Origin: CAVTSA01 sp963790575
GTDB taxonomy: Bacteria > Chloroflexota > Dormibacteria > Dormibacterales > Dormibacteraceae
Direction of reading: 5' to 3'
DNA length: 64,000 nucleotides
Assembly: GCA_963790575.1 (NCBI GenBank)
Contig: CAWBPD010000001.1
Coordinates: forward strand, 186,001 to 250,000
Shown: piece after piece, positions 49,806 through 58,473 of the stretch
How positions within the stretch are numbered: position 1 is the stretch's first letter
Layout: the number at the start of each line of letters is the position of its first letter
The notes under the pieces: model-generated
What the model saw: the letters and a program-made list of their open reading frames with translations, nothing else
Told to the model about the DNA's origin: nothing
Databases searched by the model: none
Made by a program: the position numbers and the translations under genes

Positions 49806-50585
49806 GTGGTGGTGAAGCTGGTGCTGGAGTACGACGGCACCGACTTCGCGGGTTGGCAAGTGCAGCGAGGGAGGCGCCGGCGGACGGTGCAGGGGGAGTT
49901 GGACGCCGCGCTGCGCCGGCTGCCGGGGACCTGGGGCGAGGTGCAGGGCGCGGGACGTACGGACGCCGGGGCACACGCCGAGGGACAGGTCGCCAGCGTG
50001 CGCTATGAGGGGCGGCTGCCGCTGAGTCGTCTGCGAGCCGCCATCAACGCTCACCTGCCGGAGGACGTGGTGGTGCTGGAGGTGCGCGAGGCCTCGCCCG
50101 GATTCCACGCACGCTACTCGGCGGTCGCGCGCCACTACCGGTACCGCTACCTCGACCGAGCGGTGCGACCGGTGCTGAGCCGTGGGCGCTGCTGGTGGGT
50201 GCGCGGCCCTCTCGATGACACCGCACTGAGGCAAGCGGTGCCGTTGCTGGTGGGACGGCACGACTGGACCACCTTGTGCGCGGCCACGGTGGCGCCGGAG
50301 GACCGGGTTCGGGAGCTGTTCAGCGCCCGGGTGGAGCGGCACGGTGACTCCGTGGACTTGCATCTGGTCGGGCAGGGGTTCGTCCGCGGGCTGGTGCGAG
50401 GCATCGCGGGCGCCCTGGTGGAGGTCGGCCAGGGCAAGCACGACCCCGACTGGCTGGAACGGATTCTCGCCGCCCGTGACCGCCGTCTCGCCCCGCGCGT
50501 CGCACCTGCACAGGGCCTCACCCTGGTCGGGGTCGAGTACCCGGCGGAAGCCTCCGGCCGGGAAGAGGGGAGAGGGGTACGCTGA
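49806..50585 (+). CDS. truA: tRNA pseudouridine(38-40) synthase TruA
   Basis: Makes pseudouridine at tRNA positions 38-40. The 259-residue protein has LEYDGTDFAGWQVQRGRRRRTVQGEL, the catalytic Asp in QGAGRTDAGAHAEGQV, FHARYSAVARHYRYRYLDR and a late GQGFVRGLVRGIAGALVEVGQGK. Three GTG codons (49806, 49809, 49812) are possible starts; AGGGGGG about 9 bases before 49806 favours the first. truA next to the ribosomal rplQ-rplM-rpsI genes is common. Confidence 0.95.
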   Translation: MVVKLVLEYDGTDFAGWQVQRGRRRRTVQGELDAALRRLPGTWGEVQGAGRTDAGAHAEGQVASVRYEGRLPLSRLRAAINAHLPEDVVVLEVREASPGFHARYSAVARHYRYRYLDRAVRPVLSRGRCWWVRGPLDDTALRQAVPLLVGRHDWTTLCAATVAPEDRVRELFSARVERHGDSVDLHLVGQGFVRGLVRGIAGALVEVGQGKHDPDWLERILAARDRRLAPRVAPAQGLTLVGVEYPAEASGREEGRGVR

Positions 50586-50586
50586 G

Positions 50587-51135
50587 ATGAGCGTGGTCTT
50601 CTCCCGCTCCCCTCGATCCATGTTGCTGGTCGCGCTCTGGCTGGTGGTCGGCGCTCTGGGGGTGGGAGGGCTGGGAGTCGTGCTCCTCGTGCTGGGTCAG
50701 CCGGAGGGCATGCTCCTCGTCATCCTCTCCCTGCTGCCCCTGCCTCTCGCGGTGCATGAGTGTGTCCGGGCGCGGCATCTCGCGGCCTACCGGCTCGGCC
50801 TCTTCCGCGACCGTCTGGTCTTGCTCGCCGGAGACGAGAGCCAGGTCCCATGGAAGGACATCGAGACGGCGACACTGGGGGACACCAGCGAGTGGGCGAC
50901 GCTGGCCTGGCCGAAGGTGCAGCTCACCGGCCGCCTCACGGTGCGACGCGCCGACGGAACCACCTTGCACTTCCGCCCCGTCGAGGTGGGGCTGGCCCCG
51001 GTGGCCTGCCGCGACCTGGTGCTCCAGCTGCGCGACCAGGAGTCATTCCGCCTGCGCCTCCCCACCTACGATCCGGCGATTCCCCTGGCCCGGCATCCGG
51101 CCCGGTCCGGAGAACAGCTCCAGCCGCTGCTCTGA
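50587..51135 (+). CDS. Small membrane protein of unknown function
   Basis: A 182-residue protein with two hydrophobic segments near the N-terminus (SMLLVALWLVVGALGVGGLGVVLLVL, about 11-36, and GMLLVILSLLPLPLAVHE, about 41-58). A soluble ~120-residue domain follows that reads like a PH-like beta sheet (YRLGLFRDRLVLLAGDESQVPWKDIETATL). This layout recalls bacterial PH-domain membrane proteins, but I do not recognise a named family. ATG 50587 comes one base after the truA stop, so it is co-transcribed. Confidence 0.65.
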   Translation: MSVVFSRSPRSMLLVALWLVVGALGVGGLGVVLLVLGQPEGMLLVILSLLPLPLAVHECVRARHLAAYRLGLFRDRLVLLAGDESQVPWKDIETATLGDTSEWATLAWPKVQLTGRLTVRRADGTTLHFRPVEVGLAPVACRDLVLQLRDQESFRLRLPTYDPAIPLARHPARSGEQLQPLL

Positions 51136-51317
51136 GCCGTCAGATGGCCGAGAGGTCGGATTTCCCGATGTGACCCTGCAGATTCGGACTTGAACTTGTA
51201 AGGTCAGGGCAGAAGTGTGAGGGCGACCCGTGTACGTTCCAGCGACGCCTCGCAACAACCCGATGAAAGGGAACCGGCGATGACGCGGGAGTTAAGAGCC
51301 GCCTCCGGACCCGCGCC

Positions 51318-52190
51318 ATGGAAACGATAGGGGTCTTCTTTCACCAGGGGTTGGTGATCCTCCAGCAGGTGGGCTGGGTCGAGATCATCGACGTCGTCGT
51401 CGTCGCCTTCATCCTCTACCAGCTGCTCCGGCTGGTTCGGGGCACGCAGGCGGCGCAGCTGGTGATCGGGATCATCGTCCTCGTCGTCCTCGGCTTGATC
51501 GCGGTCAACCTGCACCTGATCCTGCTCAGCTGGATCGTGCAGAACGCCGCGCCGGTCATCTTCATCGCCATCGTGGTGCTCTTCCAGCCCGAGCTCCGCA
51601 AGGCACTGGACCAGATCGGGCGCGTCGGCCGCCACCCGCTCGGCGCCTACACGTCGCTCAACCGGCAGCTGCTGAACCGTGCCATCGCCGACATGGTGCG
51701 CGCCGCCGAACGCATGTCGGCGCGCAAGACCGGCGCGCTCGTAGCCTTCGAGCGTGAGGTCGGTCTCGAGGACTACGCCGACACCGGGGTCCGCCTCAAC
51801 TCCGAATTCTCCGCGGAACTTGTGCAGACCATCTTTTTCCCCAATTCGCCACTCCATGACGGCGCGGTGATCGTGCGCGGGACCACGGTCCTGGCCGCCG
51901 GCTGTCTGCTGCCGCTGCCCGACGAGGGATCGGTGCGCGAGCGTCTGGGCACACGGCACCGCGCCGCGATCGGTCTCTCCCTGGTCAGCGATGCGCTGCT
52001 GGTCGTGGTCTCCGAGGAGACCGGCTCCATCTCGGTGGTCGAGAACGGAGCCATCACCCGCCATCTGGACGGCGAGACGCTGCGCCGCCGCCTCAGCTCC
52101 GGCCTCGAGCCCGCCCGCCCGCAAGGTGGCTGGCGATCGCTCGGCGGAGGAAGACTGTTCCGAAGTGGTAGTGCGCTGGCTCGTCGGTAA
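51318..52190 (+). CDS. cdaA: Diadenylate cyclase CdaA
   Basis: Makes cyclic di-AMP from two ATP at the membrane. The 290-residue protein has three N-terminal membrane spans, then the DAC domain with both signature motifs: DGA in PNSPLHDGAVIVRG and RHR in ERLGTRHRAAIGLSLVSDALLVVVSEETGSIS. The C-terminal ~30 residues are a non-conserved basic tail. It overlaps the following YbbR-like regulator. c-di-AMP controls potassium and cell-wall homeostasis in Gram-positive-type bacteria. Confidence 0.95.
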   Translation: METIGVFFHQGLVILQQVGWVEIIDVVVVAFILYQLLRLVRGTQAAQLVIGIIVLVVLGLIAVNLHLILLSWIVQNAAPVIFIAIVVLFQPELRKALDQIGRVGRHPLGAYTSLNRQLLNRAIADMVRAAERMSARKTGALVAFEREVGLEDYADTGVRLNSEFSAELVQTIFFPNSPLHDGAVIVRGTTVLAAGCLLPLPDEGSVRERLGTRHRAAIGLSLVSDALLVVVSEETGSISVVENGAITRHLDGETLRRRLSSGLEPARPQGGWRSLGGGRLFRSGSALARR

Positions 52191-53277
52191 CTGGCAGCTC
52201 AAGCTGGTCTCGATCGCGCTCACCGTCGCGCTGCTGACGGCGGTCGCGTTCACCCAGAACCCGCCGACCACGGCGGTGGTCGACCTGCACATCGCCTACC
52301 CGACGCCACCCGGACAGCTGGTCCTGGTCAACCCGCCCACCACCGTCCAGGTGCGCGTGGTCGGACTGTCCGACAGCGTGAGTCAGTTCCGGCGCACGTT
52401 CGCCAGCAGCGCCGGCGCCCGGGTCGACCTGGCCGGGTTGCAGGAGGGAGCCGGCCAGGCGGCGATGGCGCAGATCACGGCGAGTGCGGACGGCGTCAGC
52501 GTGAGCCCCTCGACGACGCAGATCCACCTCGACCTCGAGACCATGGAGACCGTCCATTTGCCAATCCAGGTGCGGGTCAGCAACCTCAACTCGGCCGCCG
52601 GGATCTCGGTGGTGGAGAGCGGGACCTATGCCACCTGCGGCAACGACACGGTGGCCTGCGAGGTCACCGTCCATGCCCCCACCTCGCTGGTGAGCGGGCT
52701 GCAGGCGTACCTGAATTACGTGGATCCACAGCCCAATCAGGCGGGGCTGGAACGCGTCCCCAGCCTGCCGGTGCGGTTCGAGCGCCACGGCAAGTCGATC
52801 GACCTCAGCGGCAACGATCCGCTGGTGATCCCGAACCTGATCTCGGTGCAGCCGACGACGGCGACCGCCCGCGTGGAGACCCAGGGAGGGACGCTCACCA
52901 GCACGTTTGCGGTCTTCGCCAGGACCACCGGGACCCCTGCCTGCGGCTACCAGGTTGAGAGCCTTTCCTACTCGCCGTCGACGGTAACGGTGACCGGCCC
53001 CACGCAGACGCTGGCCGGCCTGCAGCAGATCCAGCTCTCGTCCGTCGACGTGTCCGGGCTCAGCGGCGGCGAGACCGTGACGCGATCGCTGGGGCTTCCC
53101 TCCGGTGTGCAGGCCGCCTCCGGCACACCGACGCAGGTCACGGTGAGCGTGACGATCGGACAGGCATTCGCCTGCACGCCGGCCACCGGCAACGGTGGTA
53201 CACCACAGCCCAGTCCACAGCCCACGCCCGCCCAGAGTCCATCGCCGTCGCCTACAGCGAGCCCGACCGGCGGGTAA
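52165..53277 (+). CDS. cdaR: CdaR, YbbR-domain regulator of CdaA
   Basis: A 370-residue protein with one N-terminal membrane anchor (WQLKLVSIALTVALLTAVAF) and several extracytoplasmic YbbR repeats, seen as recurring VPVRVVG-type and VTVTGP strands (VTVHAPTSLVSGLQ; VTVTGPTQTLAGLQQIQLSSVDVSGL). The C-terminus is a Pro/Ser/Thr-rich tail (PQPSPQPTPAQSPSPSPT). It overlaps cdaA by 26 bases. GTG 52165 or 52171 can start it. CdaR modulates CdaA activity; the pair usually precedes glmM, here glmS. Confidence 0.88.
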   Translation: MVVRWLVGNWQLKLVSIALTVALLTAVAFTQNPPTTAVVDLHIAYPTPPGQLVLVNPPTTVQVRVVGLSDSVSQFRRTFASSAGARVDLAGLQEGAGQAAMAQITASADGVSVSPSTTQIHLDLETMETVHLPIQVRVSNLNSAAGISVVESGTYATCGNDTVACEVTVHAPTSLVSGLQAYLNYVDPQPNQAGLERVPSLPVRFERHGKSIDLSGNDPLVIPNLISVQPTTATARVETQGGTLTSTFAVFARTTGTPACGYQVESLSYSPSTVTVTGPTQTLAGLQQIQLSSVDVSGLSGGETVTRSLGLPSGVQAASGTPTQVTVSVTIGQAFACTPATGNGGTPQPSPQPTPAQSPSPSPTASPTGG

Positions 53278-53338
53278 CCTTTCGAGGGGATCCCAACGTT
53301 CTAGCTACCGTTCCCCCAGTTCGGTCGAAGGAGGTGCC

Positions 53339-55171
53339 ATGTGCGGGATCATCGGTTACCTCGGTGAGCGCGACGCCGCGCCGATCCTGCTCGAGAGCCT
53401 CCAGCGTTTGGAGTATCGCGGCTACGACTCCGCCGGGGTGGCGGTGCTCGACGAGCGCCGCGACACCACCACCGTCACCAAAACCGACGCCCGGGTCGAG
53501 CAGCTGATCGCCAAGGTCGGCCGGCCGATGCCGACCGGTCATCTCGGTGTGGGTCACACGCGGTGGGCCACCCACGGCCGCCCCACGCTCGTGAACGCCC
53601 ACCCCCACGTCGACTGCAGCGGCCGGGTCGCGGTGGTGCACAACGGCATCATCGAGAACTTCGCCGAGCTCAAGTCGGAGCTGGTCGCCGCCGGGCACCG
53701 GTTCCGGTCGGGCACCGACACCGAGGTGGTGCCGCACCTGGTCGAGCAGTACTACCGGGGCGACCTGGTCCGCGCCGTGCGCCGTGCCCTGCTCCGCCTG
53801 GAGGGTGCGTTCGCCCTGGTGTTGTTCTCCACCGACGACCCGGAGCTCCTGCTCGGCGCGCGTCGAAACGCGCCCCTGGTGGTGGGACTCGGCGAGGGCG
53901 AGCAGTTCGTCGCCTCCGACATCACGGCGCTGGTGCCATACACCCGCCGCATGCTGGTCCTGGGCGAGGGCGAGATGGCGGCGCTGACGCCGCTGGGGGC
54001 GACGGTGACCACGTTCGACGGCCATCCGGTGGACCGCCGCCTGGTTCATGTCGATTGGGACGTCACCCAGGCCGAGAAGGGCGGGTACGCCCACTTCATG
54101 CGCAAGGAGATCGCCGAAGCCCCGGACGCGATCGCAAACGCCCAGCGGGGTCGCTTGGACCGGCAGGGCGTCGTGCACTTCACCGACTGGGAGCTTGCCG
54201 ACGAACGGCTCTGCGAGGTCCGTGACGTGCGGCTGCTGGGCATGGGGACGTCGCTCCACGCGGCTATGATCGGAGAGCGGCTGATCGAGGACTGGGCCGG
54301 CATCCCGGCCCGCGCCGACGACTCCTCCGAGTTCCGCTACCGGCGCCCGACCCTCGACGCACGCGGCCTCGCGGTCGTCATCACGCAGTCGGGCGAGACC
54401 GCCGACACCATCGCCGGGATGCGCCAGGCGGCGGCTCTCGGGGCGGCCACGGTGGCCATCACGAACGTGGTCGGCTCGACGGCGGCCCGCGAGGCCGAGG
54501 GGGCGATCTACCTCAACGCGGGCCCCGAGATCGGCGTCTGCTCCACCAAGACCTTTGTGGCGCACGTGGTCAGCCTCTCGCTCCTCGCGTTGCGTCTGGC
54601 CGCCGTCCAGGGACGGCTCGATCCCGAACGGCGGGAGGAAGTCTCGGCGGAGCTCCGCGAGCTGCCGGCGCAGGCGCACCAGGTGCTGGACCTGGAACCT
54701 CAGATTGCCGGCCTGGCCGGAAAGTACGCGGAGTACCGGAACTTCCTGTACTTCGGTCGCGGGCTGGGCCACGCGGTCGCCCTGGAGGGCGCGCTCAAGC
54801 TGAAGGAGATCAGCTACGTGCACGCTGAAGGGGTCTCCGGAGGGGATCTCAAACACGGACCGATCGCGCTCCTCGACCGGACCTTCCCGGTGGTCGCCAT
54901 CTGCACGCGGAGCCCGACCGTCGAGAAGATGGCGAGCAACGTGCAGGAGGTGGCGGCTCGTGAGGCCCCCGTCCTGGCCCTGGTCAGCGAGGGTGACCAG
55001 AGCCTGGCGGGAGTCGCCGAGGACCTGCTGACGCTGCCCCGAAGCGGCGACCTGGGGAGTGCGGTGCTCGCCAGCGTGGCCCTGCAGCTGTTCGCCTACC
55101 ACTTGGCGGTGCTGCTGGACCGGGACGTGGATCGCCCGCGGAACCTCGCCAAGAGCGTCACCGTCGAGTAA
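53339..55171 (+). CDS. glmS: Glutamine-fructose-6-phosphate aminotransferase (isomerising)
   Basis: Makes glucosamine 6-phosphate for peptidoglycan. The 610-residue protein has Cys at position 2 (MCGIIGYLG) as glutaminase nucleophile, GHTRWATHGRPTLVNAHPH, NGIIENFAEL, and two SIS sugar-binding domains (GMGTSLHAAMIGE; VITQSGETADTIAGMRQA; GRGLGHAVALEGALKLKEISYVHAEG). It ends in the usual AKSVTVE. ATG 53339 follows GAAGGAGGT, the best Shine-Dalgarno in the window. The 61-base leader is too short for a glmS ribozyme. Confidence 0.97.
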   Translation: MCGIIGYLGERDAAPILLESLQRLEYRGYDSAGVAVLDERRDTTTVTKTDARVEQLIAKVGRPMPTGHLGVGHTRWATHGRPTLVNAHPHVDCSGRVAVVHNGIIENFAELKSELVAAGHRFRSGTDTEVVPHLVEQYYRGDLVRAVRRALLRLEGAFALVLFSTDDPELLLGARRNAPLVVGLGEGEQFVASDITALVPYTRRMLVLGEGEMAALTPLGATVTTFDGHPVDRRLVHVDWDVTQAEKGGYAHFMRKEIAEAPDAIANAQRGRLDRQGVVHFTDWELADERLCEVRDVRLLGMGTSLHAAMIGERLIEDWAGIPARADDSSEFRYRRPTLDARGLAVVITQSGETADTIAGMRQAAALGAATVAITNVVGSTAAREAEGAIYLNAGPEIGVCSTKTFVAHVVSLSLLALRLAAVQGRLDPERREEVSAELRELPAQAHQVLDLEPQIAGLAGKYAEYRNFLYFGRGLGHAVALEGALKLKEISYVHAEGVSGGDLKHGPIALLDRTFPVVAICTRSPTVEKMASNVQEVAAREAPVLALVSEGDQSLAGVAEDLLTLPRSGDLGSAVLASVALQLFAYHLAVLLDRDVDRPRNLAKSVTVE

Positions 55172-55223
55172 CCGGGACAAGTGAGCGTCCCCGACGGCGA
55201 GCGCACCCGGTATCAATACCGAC

Positions 55224-55679
55224 ATGGGAACTTGGGACGCGCCCCCCACGCAGGGCCCCTTCCGCTTTGGGATGGCCGGGACCGGACAGTCCGCGTCGGT
55301 CGTGGCCCGGATCGTGGCCTTCGTCATCGACTGGCTGATCCAGACGGTCGCGATCGCCGTGATCTCATTCGTGTTCGGGCTTCTTCACGTGACCGGCTTC
55401 GGGTGGCTTCTGAGCGCGGCCGTCTCGCTCGCCTACTGGACCTACTTCTGGGGGTCGACCGGCCAGACGCCGGGGTACCGCGTGATGCGGATCCGTGCCG
55501 TCACGCTTGCCGGGGAGCCGCTCGGATACGGCTACGCGTTTCTGCGCGGCCTGCTCATCAACTTTTCCTTCGCCATCTGCTTGCTGCCCGCGATCGTGAG
55601 CCTGGTCATGATGGCGGCCACCGAGAAGCACCAGGCGCTCCACGATCTGATCCTCGGCACCACCGTGGTGAACGCGTAA
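55224..55679 (+). CDS. RDD family membrane protein
   Basis: A 151-residue protein with the three RDD landmarks: Arg in VARIVAFVIDWLIQ, Asp in the same span, and Asp in HQALHDLILGTTVV at the end. It has three to four hydrophobic spans, with YWTYFWGSTGQTPGYRVMRIRAV between them. RDD proteins include Na+(K+)/H+ antiporter-like members, but most have no known function. The ATG lies 7 bases behind TATCAAT, so a leaderless transcript is possible. Confidence 0.82.
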   Translation: MGTWDAPPTQGPFRFGMAGTGQSASVVARIVAFVIDWLIQTVAIAVISFVFGLLHVTGFGWLLSAAVSLAYWTYFWGSTGQTPGYRVMRIRAVTLAGEPLGYGYAFLRGLLINFSFAICLLPAIVSLVMMAATEKHQALHDLILGTTVVNA

Positions 55680-55710
55680 GGAGGTCAGGCCCGGGGGAGG
55701 CTCTGGCCTG

Positions 55711-56955
55711 ATGGAGGCCGTCGCCGTCCCGCTGCGCATCGGGGTCGACGTGTGTCCGGTGGAGCGTATCGCCCAGGCCGTGGAACGGGGCGGAGACCGC
55801 CTTCTGGAAAAGATCTACACGGCCGCCGAGCTCGAGTACTGCGCGGGTCGCCCCGAGCGCCTGGCGGGACGCTGGGCGGCGAAAGAGGCCGTGCTCAAGT
55901 GCCTCGACGGCAACGTGGCCAGTCTGGCCAAGCGTGAGATCGAGATCCTTCCCAACCCGCAGGGAGCGCCCGTGGTCCGGCTGGCCGGCGAGGGCGCACC
56001 CTGGCAGGTCGAGGTCACGATCACCCACGACGCCGGGCTCGCGATCGGCTCGGCGATCCTGGTCGGCCCCGCGGCACCTCGCTTCCTGGAGCGGCCCGCG
56101 GGCTTCGCGCTCCCGGCGCGCCCCGAGGACGGCCACAAGGGCACCTTCGGCCTGGTCACGGTCGTCGCCGGAAGCTATGGCTTCACGGGCGCCGCCTATC
56201 TGTGCGCCACCGCCGCGGCCAGGATCGGCGCCGGGACGGTCCGCCTCAATGTGGCCCGGACCGTGTACCCGATCCTGGCCGTCAAGTGCACCGAGGTGAT
56301 GGCGGCGCCGATCGACGAGGCGGCGCCCGGGGTGCTGGGCGGGCAGGCGGCGACGCAGGAGCTCATCGAGCTGATCGCCCAGGCCAAGGTCGCGCTGATC
56401 GGCCCGGGCCTGGGCCAGGACCCTCGTACCCAGGTGCTGGTGGAGCACCTGGTGGAGGCAGCGGTTCGTGCGGCGGTCATCGATGCCGACGGCCTCAACG
56501 CCCTGGCTGCCGATCGGTCCCGTCTCCGGCACCTGCGGGAGGAGCACGTCATCACCCCGCATCCAGGGGAAATGGGACGGCTCCTGGACCAGCCGATCTC
56601 CGAAGTCCAACGCGACCGTGTCGAGACCGCCCGCCGCGCGGCCGGGTCCTGGGGCTGCGTGGTGGTGCTGAAAGGCGCTCACACGGTGGTGGCGGCGCCC
56701 GACGGGCGGGTCTCGGTCGACCCCCACGCGGTATCCGCTCTGGGTACCGGAGGGAGCGGCGACGTGCTTGGGGGCCTGGTCGCCGGGCTGCAGAGTCAGG
56801 GAGCCCCGTCGTTCGAGGCGGCCGTGTCTGGTGTGTACGTGCATGCGGCGGCAGGACGCCGGCTGGCCGCCCGGCAGGGCACGCTGCTCGCCTCCGACCT
56901 GCTGGGTGAGGCGCCGATCGTGGCCCACCTGCTGCGCGACCGGACGCTCTCGTGA
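55711..56955 (+). CDS. Fusion: holo-ACP synthase (AcpS) + ADP/ATP-dependent NAD(P)H-hydrate dehydratase (NnrD)
   Basis: A 414-residue two-domain protein. Residues 1 to ~118 are AcpS, the phosphopantetheinyl transferase of fatty acid synthesis: IGVDVCPVERI with the metal Asp, and RWAAKEAVLKCL with the metal Glu. From ~135 on comes the dehydratase that repairs hydrated NAD(P)H: GTFGLVTVVAGSYGFTGAAYLCATAAARIGAG, IDADGLNALA, TPHPGEMGRLL, VVLKGAHTVVA and ALGTGGSGDVLGGLVAG. The epimerase half (NnrE) normally fused to NnrD is absent. The TGA overlaps the alr GTG. Confidence 0.9.
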   Translation: MEAVAVPLRIGVDVCPVERIAQAVERGGDRLLEKIYTAAELEYCAGRPERLAGRWAAKEAVLKCLDGNVASLAKREIEILPNPQGAPVVRLAGEGAPWQVEVTITHDAGLAIGSAILVGPAAPRFLERPAGFALPARPEDGHKGTFGLVTVVAGSYGFTGAAYLCATAAARIGAGTVRLNVARTVYPILAVKCTEVMAAPIDEAAPGVLGGQAATQELIELIAQAKVALIGPGLGQDPRTQVLVEHLVEAAVRAAVIDADGLNALAADRSRLRHLREEHVITPHPGEMGRLLDQPISEVQRDRVETARRAAGSWGCVVVLKGAHTVVAAPDGRVSVDPHAVSALGTGGSGDVLGGLVAGLQSQGAPSFEAAVSGVYVHAAAGRRLAARQGTLLASDLLGEAPIVAHLLRDRTLS

Positions 56956-58037
56956 CCTTGCACCCGGCCCGGTGGGCGGAAATCGACCTGGGGCTGCTGA
57001 AGTCCAACATCCAGCACCTGCGGGACCGGCTTCCAGGGCGGACCCAGGTGATCGCGGTGGTGAAAGCCAACGCGTATTCGCACGGGGCGCGTGAGGTGTC
57101 GAGGGCCGCGTTGGAGGCGGGCGCCACCATGCTGGCGGTCTCGACCCCGGCGGAGGCGGTCGAGTTGTGCGGGATCTGCCCTCCGGGCCAGATCCTGGCG
57201 CTCGGCGGCCTGGCGCCGCAGGTGGTTCAAGAGGCGGTCGACGCCGGATGTGCCCTGGTTTGCTCGTCCATCGAGCTGGCGGACGCGATCGCGGCGGCGG
57301 TTCCGGCCGGGGAGCGGCGTGACGTCCACCTGAAGATCGACACCGGCATGCACCGACTGGGGTGTCATCCCCGCGACGCCCCCGCGCTGGCCGCGCACAT
57401 CGCGGCCTCCGACCGGCTCCGCCTGGCCGGGACCATGACGCACTTCGCCAGCTCCGAGGCGTCCGAGAGCATGACCCGGGAGCAGTTCCGGCGGTTCAGG
57501 GTCGCGCTGGACAAGTTCGAGGTGCCTCCGGGGTTGCGGCACGTCGCGAACACGCAGGCCGCGCTGCGCTACCCCGAGCTGGCCCTCGACGCCGTCCGCT
57601 TCGGGATCGGGATGTACGGGTGCGAGTGGTCCGAGTTGGGCCCCGTGCTCAGCCTCCATGCGCTGGTCACGCACGTGCTCGATGTGATCCCGGGGGGCCG
57701 CGTGGGCTACAACGGGATCTGGACGGCGCCGCGCCCGAGCCGGGTGGCGACGGTCTCGATCGGGTACGCGGACGGCATCCTGCGGGCCCGCTCGTCGCGA
57801 GGGGCGGCGGTGGTGCGTGGGGAGCGGGCACCCTTCGTGGGACGCGTGAGCATGGACATGCTGGCGCTGGACGTGACGGACATCGAGGGGGTGGTACCGG
57901 GTGACATCGCTACCCTGATCGGCCAGGGCATCACCGCGGAGGAGGTCGCCCAGTGGTCCGGCACCTCCTCCTACGAGGTCTTGCTCGCCATCGGTGCACG
58001 GGTGAAGAGGGTGTACAAGGAATCGGAGGTGGGGTAG
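56952..58037 (+). CDS. alr: Alanine racemase
   Basis: Makes D-alanine for peptidoglycan, PLP-dependent. The 361-residue protein has the PLP-lysine in VIAVVKANAYSHGAREV, THFASSEASES, VRFGIGMYG, the catalytic Tyr region VGYNGIWTAPRPSRVATVSIGYADG, and RVSMDMLALDVT. The common VKANAYGHG is VKANAYSHG here. GTG 56952 overlaps the preceding fusion gene by four bases, so AcpS-NnrD and Alr form one unit, mirroring the common acpS-nnr-alr order. Confidence 0.95.
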   Translation: MTLHPARWAEIDLGLLKSNIQHLRDRLPGRTQVIAVVKANAYSHGAREVSRAALEAGATMLAVSTPAEAVELCGICPPGQILALGGLAPQVVQEAVDAGCALVCSSIELADAIAAAVPAGERRDVHLKIDTGMHRLGCHPRDAPALAAHIAASDRLRLAGTMTHFASSEASESMTREQFRRFRVALDKFEVPPGLRHVANTQAALRYPELALDAVRFGIGMYGCEWSELGPVLSLHALVTHVLDVIPGGRVGYNGIWTAPRPSRVATVSIGYADGILRARSSRGAAVVRGERAPFVGRVSMDMLALDVTDIEGVVPGDIATLIGQGITAEEVAQWSGTSSYEVLLAIGARVKRVYKESEVG

Positions 58038-58059
58038 TTGGGCCTCGCCACGCTGGGAC

Positions 58060-58364
58060 TCCCCACGACTTCGCGCTGACGCGCGACCAACGGCCGAGCA
58101 CCGGATGGTGCCGGTTGTGTGGTTGCGACTTGTTTTTCTTGGGTGCGCTGCGCCCCCCAAAGCCCCCCTGCCGGCGCTAGCCGGCGTTTCCCTGCCGGGC
58201 CCGCAGTGGGGGTCCTCTTGTGGAGTTGTACTGGGGCTCGCTTCGGGCTGGCGCCCGAGCTGCGCCCGCTTGTGCGTGTCCACACGGTTCCTACGAGAGC
58301 TCAACTGTGGGCCGCGTGAGGCGACGGGTGCTGCGTGCGGGTGAAGTGGGGTGAGATAGGGGGA
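58060..58364 (+). repeat. L-element copy C, non-coding structured repeat
   Basis: Same blocks and orientation as copy B: outer hairpin TCGCGC-TGAC-GCGCGA (where copies A and B have TCGGAC / GTCCGA), GCACC-GGAT-GGTGC, TTGTTTTTCTTGGGTGCGCTG, GCCGGC-GCTA-GCCGGC, CTTCGGGCTGGCGCCCGAG and CCACACGGTTCCTACGAGAG. It fills most of the 436-base gap between alr and the sigma factor; no gene is seen in it. Confidence 0.8.
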
Positions 58365-58421
58365 CATTGCCGGCGTTTGCGACGTCATGCGGGGTCGGAT
58401 GCCGTTGCAGTGCCGGCAATG
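58365..58421. repeat. D42 dyad element (CATTGCCGGCAATG class) after L-element C
   Basis: CATTGCCGGCGTTTG and GCAGTGCCGGCAATG are centred at 58371.5 and 58414.5 (43 bases). It has the same relative position to the L-element as the elements next to copies A and B. Confidence 0.78.
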
Positions 58422-58473
58422 TCCAGCTACGCCGGGGAATAGGGGAGTGTGCGCCCGGGATTCACCTGGGTGC

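Noticed and set aside
53278..53338. glmS ribozyme upstream of glmS
   Set aside because: The leader is only 61 bases and has no matching fold; a normal Shine-Dalgarno precedes the ATG.
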